This document shows positions 12,625 through 24,600 of a stretch of DNA of 64,000 bases, piece by piece (positions within the stretch are counted from its first letter, which is position 1; every line of letters starts with the position of its first letter). The DNA lies in assembly GCF_932526225.1 (NCBI RefSeq), contig NC_064046.1, forward strand, positions 10,565,719-10,629,718, in the 5' to 3' direction. Below the pieces are notes generated by a model. The model searched no databases. It had not been told where the DNA came from and saw only the letters and a list, made by a program, of their open reading frames with translations. Origin of the DNA: Nematostella vectensis (taxonomy: Eukaryota; Cnidaria; Anthozoa; Actiniaria; Edwardsiidae). A program made the position numbers and the translations under genes.

Positions 12625-12822
12625 CTTGGATTCTGTTGCTTTGCTTCTTCGAGCCACGTAACCATAGCAACTGTTCAGAGACGAGGCAACCGTGAGTGAA
12701 GACGTGGGATTGGGACCTAGTCTTCATTACAAACGTCGAGGAACGTTTGACAACCATTCTGGAACTTTTCTAAGTTTAGTAATTTTTGATCCTGTTGCAT
12801 CTGGCTCATCCTAGTTGCAACC
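12625..12822. promoter_or_regulatory. Bidirectional promoter between CCDC113 and SNRPD1
   Basis: Only 198 bp separate the divergent start codons at 12624 (-) and 12823 (+), so both 5' UTRs and core promoters must lie here. No TATA box is evident, as usual for housekeeping and ciliary genes. The SmD1 ATG is preceded by GCAACC. Confidence 0.6.
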
Positions 12823-14957
12823 ATGAAGCTAGTAAGGTGAGTTGGTCACTTATCTATTATAGTCTCTGCTTACTTGCTTATTTTACCTATATTCTTAACG
12901 AATGTTGCAAATCTTTAGCGTTTTTTATATGACATGTTGATCTCACTGCTTTATTGTCTGCAGATTTTTGATGAAACTCAGCCATGAGACAGTGACGATC
13001 GAGTTGAAGAACGGAACAGTTATCCACGGGACGATAACAGGTAAATCCACTAAAAGTTTAAGACGAACTCCAATCTCTATGTTATGTGGTCTAAGAACTG
13101 GATATGTTGAGGTACTCGACGAAATAACCAAGACTGGACATAATCAGAGCTTTCTTTGTTTTGAAATTTGTTAAAAAAAATTCCATTTATTTATTAAAGA
13201 TTTCCATGGCGATGTATTTGATACTTCAAGGCATCTATCTATTTTAAATCAAGTGATTTTACCCTTTGAAAATATTCCATGAGTTTATAATTTATTGAAA
13301 TTGAGACTATGTCTAGAAAAATACTTTAAGATCACATTTTTGCTCTGACCAATTGGTGTATTATATGTAAATGGGCAAAATTATCGCTCAAAATACTTTC
13401 TCTTTGCTTTTGATGAGCTCTCAGAAATACATTACATATCAAAAGTGTTATTGAGAATGCTTGAAAGTATTAACCATCAAGCTGAAAAATGAAATGATAC
13501 TCAATGAGATTTGTTGTCAATATTGTGTACAACAAGATTCTCATATACATATAGTATTTATATAGTGCTCATACAGTATTAACTGCTTTATATTCAAAGT
13601 GCTTATACACAATGAGAATAGGTTAAGGAACTAAGGAACACAACCTTCTACAGTAAGCTCACATATGCTCAACAAGTAAATTTAAGGGCAGATAAACAGA
13701 AAGATACTATCAATGTCTCGCCAATATTTGCTCTCCCATCGTGGAGAATTTATTTTCTCTGAGATTCTACATCTTCATTTTTTAATCCACAAAGGGGTTG
13801 CCATCACGGTTCATTCATTTACTCTGAGTAAAAGAGCAACCACATGGCAGTTAAGCTGTAAAAGTTCTTCTGCTAGCTGTAAAAGTCCTACTGCTACCTT
13901 ATGCGCGACAGTATTTAGTTTACCACAGGTAAGCAGCTAAGTGCAAAAATTGAACTTTGCTGCTACTTTGTGCTTTCTTTTAGACTGTATAGGGTTCTTG
14001 ATGTTGTAGTGATCCATCAACTAAAAAAACATTCCTTTTCAGGTGTTGATATGAGTATGAATACCCATCTAAAGACTGTGAAGATGACTGTGAAAAATAG
14101 AGAACCTATGCAGCTAGAATCACTTAGCATCCGGGGCAACAACATCAGATATTTCATCCTCCCAGAAAGTTTACCTTTGGATACGCTATTAGTAGATGAT
14201 ACGCCAAAAGCCAAGGCCAAGAAGAAAGAAGCAGGTATGTGAAACTCAAAAGGCCAGATACATTTACAACATAAGATTCAAAACTTGATATATTTGCATG
14301 CTTGCTCCAAGCAATTGCCTACAAGTATTGACATGTAACTGCTAAGTATGTTCTGTGCTTTCCAGTTTGGTATAAAATTTCTAAATTGATTCAATGGCTC
14401 TAACTGCATTTAAAACACATGAAACAAGTGCAAATTATTACAACACCAAACATAGTTTGGCCAGATAACAATCTTTTAGGTGGTAGATAGACAATGAAAC
14501 CACTTCATGTTGAAATGCAGCCAAAAACCCTACCCTCTGCATTGGGATATTTCTAACAAAAAGAACCCTCGTAGTTGATTTGTGGGGGGCATCAAAAGTA
14601 TGCAAATATATTAAAACTGTCCATACTTTTGGTTCTTGTGCTGTAAACTAAAAGATATTTCTTATGGACTCAATATTACAGACTCTTAATAAATGTCCCA
14701 AGAGTTTCTTATAACAAGATTCATGCCTATAAAAACAGGGTTACAATTAATGAAGTCCCAATCTGAATTAGAGATCACTGAGCTGTTTATTTTATTTTTG
14801 CTATCACCTCTCTCAAAAATAGGAAATGATATAGCTCAAAGTTAGACAAATATCTAATATTGTTAATTTTGTTTCAGCTGCTCTTGGGCGTGGTCGTGGT
14901 AGAGGTAGGGGTCGTGGTGCTCGTGGAGGTAGAGCACGTGGAAGGGGACGGCGCTAG
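12823..14957 (+). CDS. SNRPD1: Small nuclear ribonucleoprotein Sm D1 (4 exons, 120 aa)
   Basis: Exons 12823-12836, 12964-13040, 14043-14234 and 14878-14957 join in frame. The first coding exon is only 14 nt (MKLV plus two bases). The Sm1 motif ([20 protein letters not shown]) spans the exon 2/3 border and the Sm2 motif includes [18 protein letters not shown]. These are followed by DTLLVDD, a Lys/Ala-rich linker and a C-terminal Arg-Gly tail ([15 protein letters not shown]...GRR) ending in TAG. The length of 120 aa matches the 119 aa of human SmD1. SmD1 pairs with SmD2 in the heptameric Sm ring on U1, U2, U4 and U5 snRNAs. The RG tail is the expected substrate for symmetric arginine dimethylation and SMN binding. 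The 1.0 kb second intron carries an old SINE fragment. Confidence 0.97.
13625..13735 (-). mobile_element. SINE body fragment in SNRPD1 intron 2
   Basis: The block containing AAGCTCACAT-like (GTAAGCTCACAT), CAACAAG and AAAGATACTAT is shared with 61222-61392, where it continues into a tRNA-like head in reverse orientation. Here the head is missing, so this is a truncated copy. Confidence 0.45.
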
Positions 14958-15382
14958 GTACTACCAACATTTCCACACTCATTCAACTCATGCTGCCCTA
15001 GTTCAGGTCAAATCCTGAGATTGAATGAAAAGAACATGAGTACTGTAAGAAGCCAAGAACTTGGGACTTCTTTTTATAACTGGGCAGTACTGTACAATCA
15101 TCAAAGTGGCTCATCGGTTGTATATAAAAGGCAGAAGTTTGCTTTATTATCAAGATCTTTGTGAGAGCTGTGGTCCATATATAACAGTGACATGGACGTA
15201 GTAACTGCCAGAGTGCACGATGTCTACTTCTTTTTCATCAATGTGCTTTGTCCACTCATATTTTTTTCAATAGAAATTCCTGTCTTCTCTTAGTTTGTTT
15301 GTAATTGCAAAAGTTTTGTTATTTGCAGATTAACAAACATACAGCTTTCAACTTCATCAGTAGCTTACATTGTAAATATGAA

Positions 15383-15388
15383 AATAAA
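15383..15388 (+). terminator. Poly(A) signal of SNRPD1
   Basis: AATAAA lies 426 nt beyond the TAG at 14957, with no stronger candidate nearer to the stop. Confidence 0.45.
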
Positions 15389-15612
15389 AGACAGTTTATA
15401 ATATCAACTTAGTCTAACATCACTGGTCTTCTCTTTACCCCCAGCGACATTCTTTGATCTTGGTGACATTTGGTTACAGTGATTCCTCATAATAGGCTCT
15501 TACTTCCAGCACTTACTTGAAACAGATTGGTAGTTTGCAGAGACTACATTGAAATCCAAACTGCAATCCTAAAAAGAAAGGCTGTGCTCTAGCTTTTTAT
15601 TACAGAGCATAC

Positions 15613-15864
15613 TTAAAGCCGCATTGCCACCAGTTTACTTCCGGTCGATTACGTAACTATCTGATGATTTTTAACGGAAAACGCAAAAAATATTTCAAAA
15701 TATTAAAAGCAGTGTGTTTATTGGAAGTTTCTTTGAGGATGTGATTGCTAATTTAGAGCGGATGGCCTGTTTAATATCTCGGATTTTAACAGATTCTTTT
15801 GTCTTTTAACGGTTGAGGTTTCCGTCGGACCTCCGGAAGTAAACTGGTGACAATGTGGCTTTAA
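15613..15864. mobile_element. TTAA-flanked MITE, copy 1
   Basis: A 252 bp element bounded by TTAA on both sides, with inverted ends AGCCGCATTGCCACCAGTTT and AAACTGGTGACAATGTGGCT. An almost identical copy, also TTAA-bounded, lies at 42577-42830. TTAA target duplication and short inverted ends point to piggyBac-type mobilisation in trans. It has no ORF. Confidence 0.85.
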
Positions 15865-18002
15865 TGATCGATTTTCATTGAAAAATGTGTCGCGAAATTT
15901 AACCGTGAGTTGACACCAAATTCCCTAGGGACATTTGGGGGTATGGTATTCAGATATTTGACAAGTATGGATCTTTTTAAGAAATATATCTCTTTTTTAG
16001 AGTTTAGAGGCTTTTAGACATATCCTCGGTAAGTTATGCATAATGTTTTGGCCCCCCACTTTCCCCTATGGAGATGTGAACCCTGACCTCTACGAGGCTT
16101 TCAGCTCCTTACTCCCTTGGCCAAAATTGATTACTGCTGAGTCATTTACCGACTCATTCTTGAGAGAAAATGGCTTTTTGTCCAAAATTATGAGGAAATG
16201 ATCACTTGGGCGTGGCTGTGCTTCCCATGCCCAAGTTTTCTAATGTCCCTAGTACCATGCCCTGGCATGAGGGAAATCAAAAGCTCATCAATGTGCCTGT
16301 TCAAATGGATCTTTCGAAAAGTGTCGTTTGGTTAGAGAGCCGTTGATTAAAAGTTATCGCTTTGAAGCGTTGCACTATCTGAGTATGTGCATACGTGCAG
16401 ATGGATGAGGTGTGTTGGTTGTCAGTGGTACAGTGTGTGATACACGGTTTGGGCTTCCTGTGGAATTTTGGGGCCCCTGTGGTACCGCTCCACGCAGTTC
16501 AACCACAAATCAAAACAGAAGAATGGAGTCCGATGTACGAGACAATCCTCGATGTTGTCCGGTACGTGTAATACGTATGCATTTACTACACAAGCTCCGA
16601 CAAACAATACGTAAACCTCTACCCCAACAACAGCCACATCGCATCAATCTTTAGCTGTTTAGTTCATACTCCTACTAGTTTACGTAATGTTTTAGACACA
16701 GTGCGCACTGACTTCAAGTTCCCTAACAATACTTCGATAATCTAGCGTCAAATGGTCATATGATTTTCTGCTTGCTAATTTAGAATTAGGTCAAACTAAC
16801 AGCTAAGGCGGTCTTAGAGGTCTTAAGCTTTTCCTAAATTTTGAAGGACTTGAAAATCTATGTTGATCTCAGTTCAAATATATCCACGTAATTCCACCTG
16901 GTTAGCTCGAGTCCAGTTCTAGTTAGAAAACCTGTGACAAAATTACCGTCAAGCTTTTGCATTAATCATTTTACGCTTCGATGAACAGGTCGACCCAAAT
17001 TTGGGATATTAGTGATGGTGGTAATTTCAAATGGTGCATTTTTTTCTTACGAAGCGTTTATCGAGATCAATGGTAATCGTGTCCTGTTTGTAAAAACTTT
17101 ATCAGTTATTTATTTCCCTAAAGGATAGTTTTTATTCGATAAGTATGATCTTAGAGGAAACAGAAGGATGACACGCACATATAATTATGCGCTCGTCGTC
17201 TATTGTGACCTTTAAGGGTCAATGGCGTGACATATTGCATGGCATATGGCGTGACATATTGCGTTTTACATCAAAGCTGTGTTTACTTTTTTACATTTAC
17301 TCTGTGTTCTCTAATTACTCTTCTCCTACCAAATATCGATGGACATTCATAAAATACTGTACTGTACGGCATCCGTTCTAAGATCTTTTTAAAGATTGTT
17401 TGCATTTGCAATACAACATTGGAAGCTGTGCTTCTCCCCTGGGGGAGGGGGTACTCCGATATCAAACGGACGGTGATCATCGTCGGGATTTTTTAAAAGA
17501 ACCCTAAAATATACTTTAGTAGGCGTGGTCTGGTTACATTTTAACCCTAAAAAGTACTAAAGTTGGCGTGGTTAGGCGTGCATTTACCCCCTAAAAGATA
17601 CCTCGAACAAACGTAACTAATTTGTAATAAAAACGTTTATTTAAAACTGACTCTAATAGATGAGCGATGGCTATAATGGCACCCTAAAAGATACCGAGGT
17701 AAGAAAAATCTGGGCATTCTCATTTTCACCCCTAAAAGATACACAAGGCTCCAAATTTACACCCTAAAAGATACGACGATGATTCCCGTTCGATGGATAT
17801 ATAGAGTCCCCTCCCCCCGCCCGCGGGTGCTTCTCTTCTCAACCAACCCTTATTGGATGTATATAATGGTCTCTTGTCTCAACTTCACCCCCTCCCCTCA
17901 GCAGAGTTTGATGTCGAGTAAGGTTCGTCGACAGGATTTACTAAGGGGGGGGGGGGGGGGCTTCAGATATCACATAGATCAGTAACACAATATTCGGTAT
18001 TC
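15865..18002. other. Intergenic stretch upstream of the ankyrin gene
   Basis: No exon could be assigned. The 5' exon(s) of the ankyrin gene may lie here but none is recognisable. The repetitive content is listed separately (17436-17822). Confidence 0.4.
17436..17822. mobile_element. Foldback element with internal CCCTAAAAGATAC repeats
   Basis: The left end (GGGGGAGGGGGTACTC, CCGATATCAAACGG, ATCATCGTCGGG) is matched in reverse by the right end (ACGATGATTCCCG, TTCGATGGATATATAGAGT, CCCCTCCCCCC). Between them CCCTAAAAGATAC or a close variant occurs at least five times, spaced 30-70 bp apart. It looks like a non-autonomous inverted-repeat element with a subterminal repeat array. No ORF. Confidence 0.55.
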
Positions 18003-18478
18003 CCAGGGGCTCATAAGTAGGGGCAATCATCTGTATTATATAAATGTCACAGCGTTTCCTAGGATCAGGCTAATTTTAGACGCGCGCGCACAAACGGGCC
18101 AATCAGCTACGTTGACGTTGGTCGCGCGCGCGAGTGACGTGAGGCTGCACGCGCAAATTTCAGTTAGGAAGAATATATTTGTATCTATCAACCGTTGGTT
18201 TTGTTTGTTTACCAAAAGAATTGCAAGCTAGAATTCAAAGTCGTAGGTAGGGTTGGATTCAAGAAGAGAGCAACAAAAAGTCAAAGTACCGAAGAGATAA
18301 CATAGCTTTTTGTCTGAGACTGCGCGTGCAGTTGAGCTCAGCCAAAACGTCAACACAAAGGTTGAATCTGATTGGCTCATCCGCGCGTCTTAAAAAAGCC
18401 TGATCCTATGAAACGCCGTGACACCTATATAGTACCAGAACATGGGGAAGTTGATTGCCCCTACTTATGAGCCCCTGG
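18003..18478. mobile_element. 476 bp MITE with TATTC target duplication
   Basis: Perfect ends CCAGGGGCTCATAAGTAGGG and its reverse complement at 18459-18478 bound the element. TATTC is duplicated on each side (17998-18002 and 18479-18483). The inner region is rich in GCGCGC and contains GACGTTGG and a CCAATCAG box. A second copy truncated on the right is at 51784-52163. Confidence 0.85.
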
Positions 18479-18627
18479 TATTCCTTAAATACAAAAATTA
18501 CCCAATTTTGTTGGCCGAGGGCTAGCTTCGCGCCTTGAGATTGAGGGCGCAATTTGGCTTAGTTGGAGCGTTTTGGTAAAATTATCTATCATTAAGCCCA
18601 CCGTGTATTTTTTCAATTTTTGTAAAG

Positions 18628-21600
18628 GCATCATTGGTGGAGATCGCCTTTCGGGCTGTCACCACACCTGACCCAGACTCCGGGCTGAGTCATCTTCACA
18701 CGGCCTGCATCCATGGTAATGTGTACACGGTGTGGCTTATCCTTGAAATGAGTCCCAGTCTCCTCGACAGCGCCATCGTTCTAACAAAAGTACGTACAGG
18801 AGAAAATGTACCACAACTGAACGATCTGACTGCACTTACCCTTGCAAGTCTAGGAAACTCTAAGCGGCATGAGGCTATTTATAAAATGTTGGCAAAAATT
18901 GAGAAAAAATTTATGGGGATGTCTTTAGTCCACGTTGCTGCCTGCAGCGGAAGCTATGAAAGCCTTAAAAGACTGTTATTGCTTGGAATGGACCCAAATA
19001 AGACTTCAAATCAAGACGTGACGCCGTTAATGCTCGCAGCGACTCGTGACTGTACGGATTTTGCGGAGCTATTGATAGAGGGCGGAGCATCAGTGCAAAT
19101 GACTGACAGCTCTCAACGTGGTGCCATTCACTACGCAGCCTCCTGCGGGAAAACACGCACCGTGGAACTTTTACTGGATCACGGAGCGAGCGTAAATGAT
19201 ATCACCGACAGACGTAACACCCCGCTGCATTTGGCCGCTACCAATGGGCATACCAAAACAGTGGCGGCGCTTATCGAAAGCGGAAGTGACGTACATGCTA
19301 AGACATCAGGGGCGGACACCCCGTTGATGCTTGCGGTTGTCAAGGGACACAAGAAGACAGTGAAGTATTTGCTAGCGCATGGCAGCTCTGTGAACACTCA
19401 GGGAGGACTGGATTTCACTGCGCTACATTACGCCGTGAGAGAGGGCTTTGCGGATATTGCACGACTTTTGATCAAGAAGGGGAGTAATCTAGAGGCGACT
19501 ACGTCTGGTAAAACGCCACTACATCTTGCTGCGACTGCCAATAGATGCGAAGCTGCTAAGGTCAGTTGTCTTGATCGTATCAAGGGGAAATTTGTCTTCA
19601 TTTTTCCTTTCAGTCTGCCTTTCCATATACCCCCTCCCCCCCCCCCCCCCCCCACATAATTGTTCTCCATATCAGAGTCCCGCACACTTACATGTCTCCC
19701 TAGGTTTGTTTCTTCACAGTTGGTGTAAACGCGTCCACTTTAGTTAGTTGTTGCCATCTAACTTTCTTCAAGAATAGTGACATATTTCAGATGGCGGTGT
19801 CAGCATTTTCTCCCCCTATACTAGCGACATTGCGTGACTCCCTCTCGCCCTTTCACTCCTTATTAGGTATTGTTCCTGTACGGCAGTGACATGGACGCGC
19901 ATGACATGTTTGGTCGCACCGCTCTCCACTACGCGGCCCAGCAGGGTCACATGGAGATGATCAAGCTACTTGTGACCCGTGGTGCGGATATCCACACGCG
20001 GGACTCCGAGGGTCAAACCCCTCTCTTCCAAGCGACCATCTTTGATCAGAAAGAAGCTGTCAATGTCCTTCTACTACACGGCGCTTGCGTAAATGCATTC
20101 GATCATCGCAACAGGTTATGATTTCCAATTAAAATCTTTTAATTTGAGTAGCACTTGCAATAATTCGGATTTCGATTTTCGATGGGTCTTCAAACAGGCG
20201 GGATTTTGCTGGGACGTATTTGTTGCGTTATCTCAGGTCGACCCGGGCCGGAAAATGTCAAAAGGCATAGTCTGCATAATATTATAACTGGCTTTATACC
20301 CGCCATGTCTTATTGAATACTATCCTTTTTTCATATGATGTATATGACTTCCATGCCACCACCAAGGATATCCTACATATGCAGACATGACGGAAAATCA
20401 TGACTTGACGTTTCCAATAAGCTCATTTCACATCAAATAAGGCGGAAAATTACCCTAAGTACTTAGCGAGTAATATCAAACAAAATATCAAACAAAATAC
20501 CAAATGCGCCTTTTTTCATTGATGCGACTTTTTGTAAAGTGTCATTGAAATTTGAGGTATTCGTCCCTGAGCTCAAACATAGCGCAAGGATGATCAAGGA
20601 AAAACTTATCTTAAAAAGCCAAAATCTGGGTATGTGCATTTCGACTACACGATATTTGTGTTTTAAAATGGGAAAATCAGTCCGGAATACAAAGAACTGA
20701 TGGCCATTGTAAGAATTTTTATCTTCTTTCTCCATCTCTTCGAAGTGCGCATGTTCAGGGTTTTTCTGTCATGTCGCATATGCACCTGTGCGTATTCCTT
20801 AAGCCTACGCCACACTAGGCGATTTTGTAAACGAGATAATTTAAATCGCCGGCTGCTGCCGCGCCGATGTCTAGACTCAAATTCGCTGGCGATCGCCGGT
20901 AACTGAATTTGCTCATACCAGCGTACAAAATCACCCTAGTGTCGTAGGCAGAAACGACTTCCTGTGACCTCTTATCTATTTAGGGTAGTTGCTCCTCCCG
21001 TTAAGCGCATATCACCCATGCATTGCCGAGTGTTTGAAAAAGGAGACACGTTATGTACTAACCACTCTTGTTGGCTGTGCGTACAGGAGTCCACTTCATT
21101 TCGCGAGTCAAGAGGGGAACACGGCCATTGCGCAGTTGCTGATCGAGCGTGGGGCGGATGTGGACGCGGTGGCATCCAATGGGGACACACCCTTGTTTGT
21201 TGCAGTAGGTAAGGCTTTAAGTTGCCCCCCCCCCACCCCCGTGCAAAGAGGGGAGATAAATCGACAGAGCAAAAAAAAAAATGGCATGAAATTTTCCAAT
21301 TCTCAATATATAAGCTCAAGATTCCGCTTACAAGGAGTTTCTCTGACTCAAAACTTAATTCCAAATTTTAAAGAAATGTCGAAGATATGAAATTTAGATA
21401 TTAGCGAGCAAAGTTGGCTTAATTTCTGATCAGAGCCCGACTTCTCCCTAAAAACGAGGAGAATTCATACTTTGAACATTTGAAAATTGCACTTCAAGCC
21501 TCGTATCTCGAAGACGAATCCATTTGAAAAAAACACTTTTTGATATGTTAGTTTACATAACATAAGGAACCACTATGCAAAAATTCAAGCTTACCGAAGT

Positions 21601-24600
21601 TAACCAGAGCTTATTTTGGGAAAACTTGCCTTTTTTTGCCCTGTCAGATAAATCCCAATTTGACACGAGATAAAGTGCCGATTGTTGAGGCGACTATTGA
21701 GGCTCCAAGGCTTTAATAGCCCGGCATTCGTTTATCACGCTTTCGATTTTTGGTGGTACTTGGTACGTAATCAGTCAAATCATTGCTTAACTTCCTAGAC
21801 CCATCCCTAACTATTTAAATGAGAGGCTTGGTCGGTTCAGTCTCCATCTCGTTGCTAGTCCGAAGACCCTTTCATTTTAAGACATTCTGAGATAACAAAA
21901 AAAGACAATTTTTTTATGCAAAGAGACATTAGAATTTAAAAAAAGCGAATATACTATATAGGTTTGGAGACCAATCATTAGATCTGTCTGATCTATGTTT
22001 GCAGGATACAGTAGCATTGAAATTGCAGAGATGTTACTAAAGCATGGCGCCATAGTAAACGCGCGAAATACCAGTTACGTCACACCCCTACACATTGCTG
22101 TTGGCAACGGGCGCACGCGCATAGCTCAGTTACTCATCGCCAATGGTGCTGACCTGGAGGCCGAGACGAACGATGGGGAGACAGCCCTGCATGTGTGCAG
22201 CAGGAGGGGGCTACAGGAGGTAGGGTGCGGGGTCATACAGGGATGGAGAGGGCTACTGGAGGGGGAAGGTTAGCAGGAATGGTGATGGAGATGAGGAGCC
22301 ATACAGGAGTCATACAGGAGTCATACAGGAGTGGAGAGAGAGGGCTACTGGGGGGGGGGGAGGTTAGCAGGAAGGGGGATGGGGATGAGGATGAGGAGCT
22401 ACAAGGGGTAGGGTGTGTTCATGCAGAAATGGGGATTCGGGCGAGGAGCTAAGAGAAAAGAAAGAGGACTACAGGGGAAGGGAGGTCATACAGGAAAGGG
22501 GCTAAAAGTGGTAGGGTGTGGTCGTGCAGGAGGGAGCTAAGGGCTTTTATGGTAGTTAAAAGAGGGAAAAAGACTTCTCGTAGGAAGGGCGTCTCGTAGC
22601 AGTTAAGATTCTGAGGAAAGGTGGGTCGTGCCGTAGGGAAGGGACTATGAGAAGAAGTGCTTTTTGTTTGGCATTTTGACACTTTTTGAAGTTGTGTAAA
22701 AGAGTTTTTCAACCCTACAATTACAGAGAAGAAGTTATTTAAACTTATTTAGATATAGTGAATCGTTTCTATGGAATATAATGAACTGTTCGGGGCTAAT
22801 TTATCACACAATCCTTTACACTTTTTACTGCAACCCTGATGTAGACTCTTAAAGGCATTATTCTCGACGTCTAGGTGACGGTGCTGTTGTTAGAATGCGG
22901 GGCGAAAGTTGACGCGGCAGATGGGGGTAACCGTACCCCCCTCGCCTCCTCCCTTGCCGAGATGCAGCTGGGCGTGGCAGAGGTGCTACTAAGACATGGT
23001 GCTAATCCCAACTGTAAGGATGCGCAGGGTTCCTCTCCCCTGCACACGGTGTATGGCATTCTACGTCACGTGGTCTTTGATGAGAGGATTCCATTTCTCT
23101 CCACAAAGCTTCTACTAAAGTGAGTAGTACTTTATGCTTCAGTCATTCACGATCAACAGTTACTTTTACTGGCTCCGTGTTCCGTACATGAGTAAGCCAC
23201 CCTCAGGTATAGGCGATTACATAATTGAGGTTCTGATTGCCAATTCTCGTATGTATGTTATTTTCTTATCTTAAAATGTTTGCCTTTCTTTTTGCGTAAT
23301 TCTTTTTATCCAATTCCCCTCGATTGTCTTCTGGCCGTTTCCTAAGGAGAGATATGGATAAATCCTGTAGTCCGCTTTGCCTTTTACTCATGTCCATCTC
23401 AGTAACGAAAAACGGCCATAAAATAGCCTCTGAAGCGACGTTGGCCTCTCCCAGCCTCACACGGCCATTTATTTAGCGCTTTCCGAGATGGCAGCAAAAC
23501 TTGCCCTTTCCTCAGGCATAAACGTTCGGAAAACTCCACAAGGTCGCAGGCTACCACTGACAACACTGAGGACATCAGAAATCTCAATCAACGAAAGTTT
23601 GGAATATCAAAATCAGTGAAGGGTCACTCAAAGCTTTATATGGATAGCATAGGATTTAGTATACTTGTATGATTATGTATATGTTAGGTTCGGTGCCGAT
23701 ATCAATTCCGTGGACCTCCGTGGTCAGACGCCACTTCACGTAGCTGTGCTAGCCGGGGTCCCTGTGCTTGTACAACAGCTTCTCGACGCAAGTGCAAATG
23801 TGAATGCCGCTGACCGGGAAGGGTTTACGCCGATGATGATATCACTGCTCCACGGGAGGCGACCAGAGTTCGTCGTCAGGTGAGATCGACTTAATGTTTG
23901 TATAATCGAGCGTTTAAGTTGATGTCAGCTTCACTTCCAGGGGGTTTTGATACATTTTTCCCCAACTTTTCGAGTTAGAAAAGTCGTGTCTTTTTGTTTG
24001 GTATAAAACATCAAATAAATATAAATCCGGACCCTGCATAACTTATCACCCTTCTCCACTTATGAAAATTTTGGATCCGTTCATGAATGTATAACATTTT
24101 GTGCACTATTTCGTTAGGGCAGCTTTCGTTGTGTGTTCATTACTCACCCAAACTTCCGGAACGGAATTTCCACTTCCTACAAAACTGACCGAAATGTAGG
24201 TCTTATATGGGAATATGGGGTCCTTTTTTGAATCACACACTAGAATAACTGTATCGGAAATAAATAAATGCAATTGTAGCACAACTGTAACTGTGTTATA
24301 TCATACTTTATCTGCCTTCTCGGATAGGTTGACTATTTTTTAAATCAGTGTTTTTCCATGTTGCTTGACAGGTTGTTGTTGCGTTACGGAGCTGACGTGG
24401 CCGTAAGTGACACATACGGCAGAACGGCGTTACACTACTCTGCCGGTATCGCCGGGTCACGCCGCGTCTGTGAATACCTCCTGGCGCACAAGGCAGACAT
24501 CGATAAGGCTGACAACGAGGGGAACGCCCCTCTACACCTGGCGGCGCTGCACCGCAGCACTCCGACCGCTGACATTCTCATCAAGAAAAAAGCCTCTATA

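Noticed and set aside
20463-20735. ORFs within 20385-20776 and 60796-61065 as a conserved gene
   Set aside because: They lie inside a non-coding inverted-repeat element; the frames differ between the two copies.
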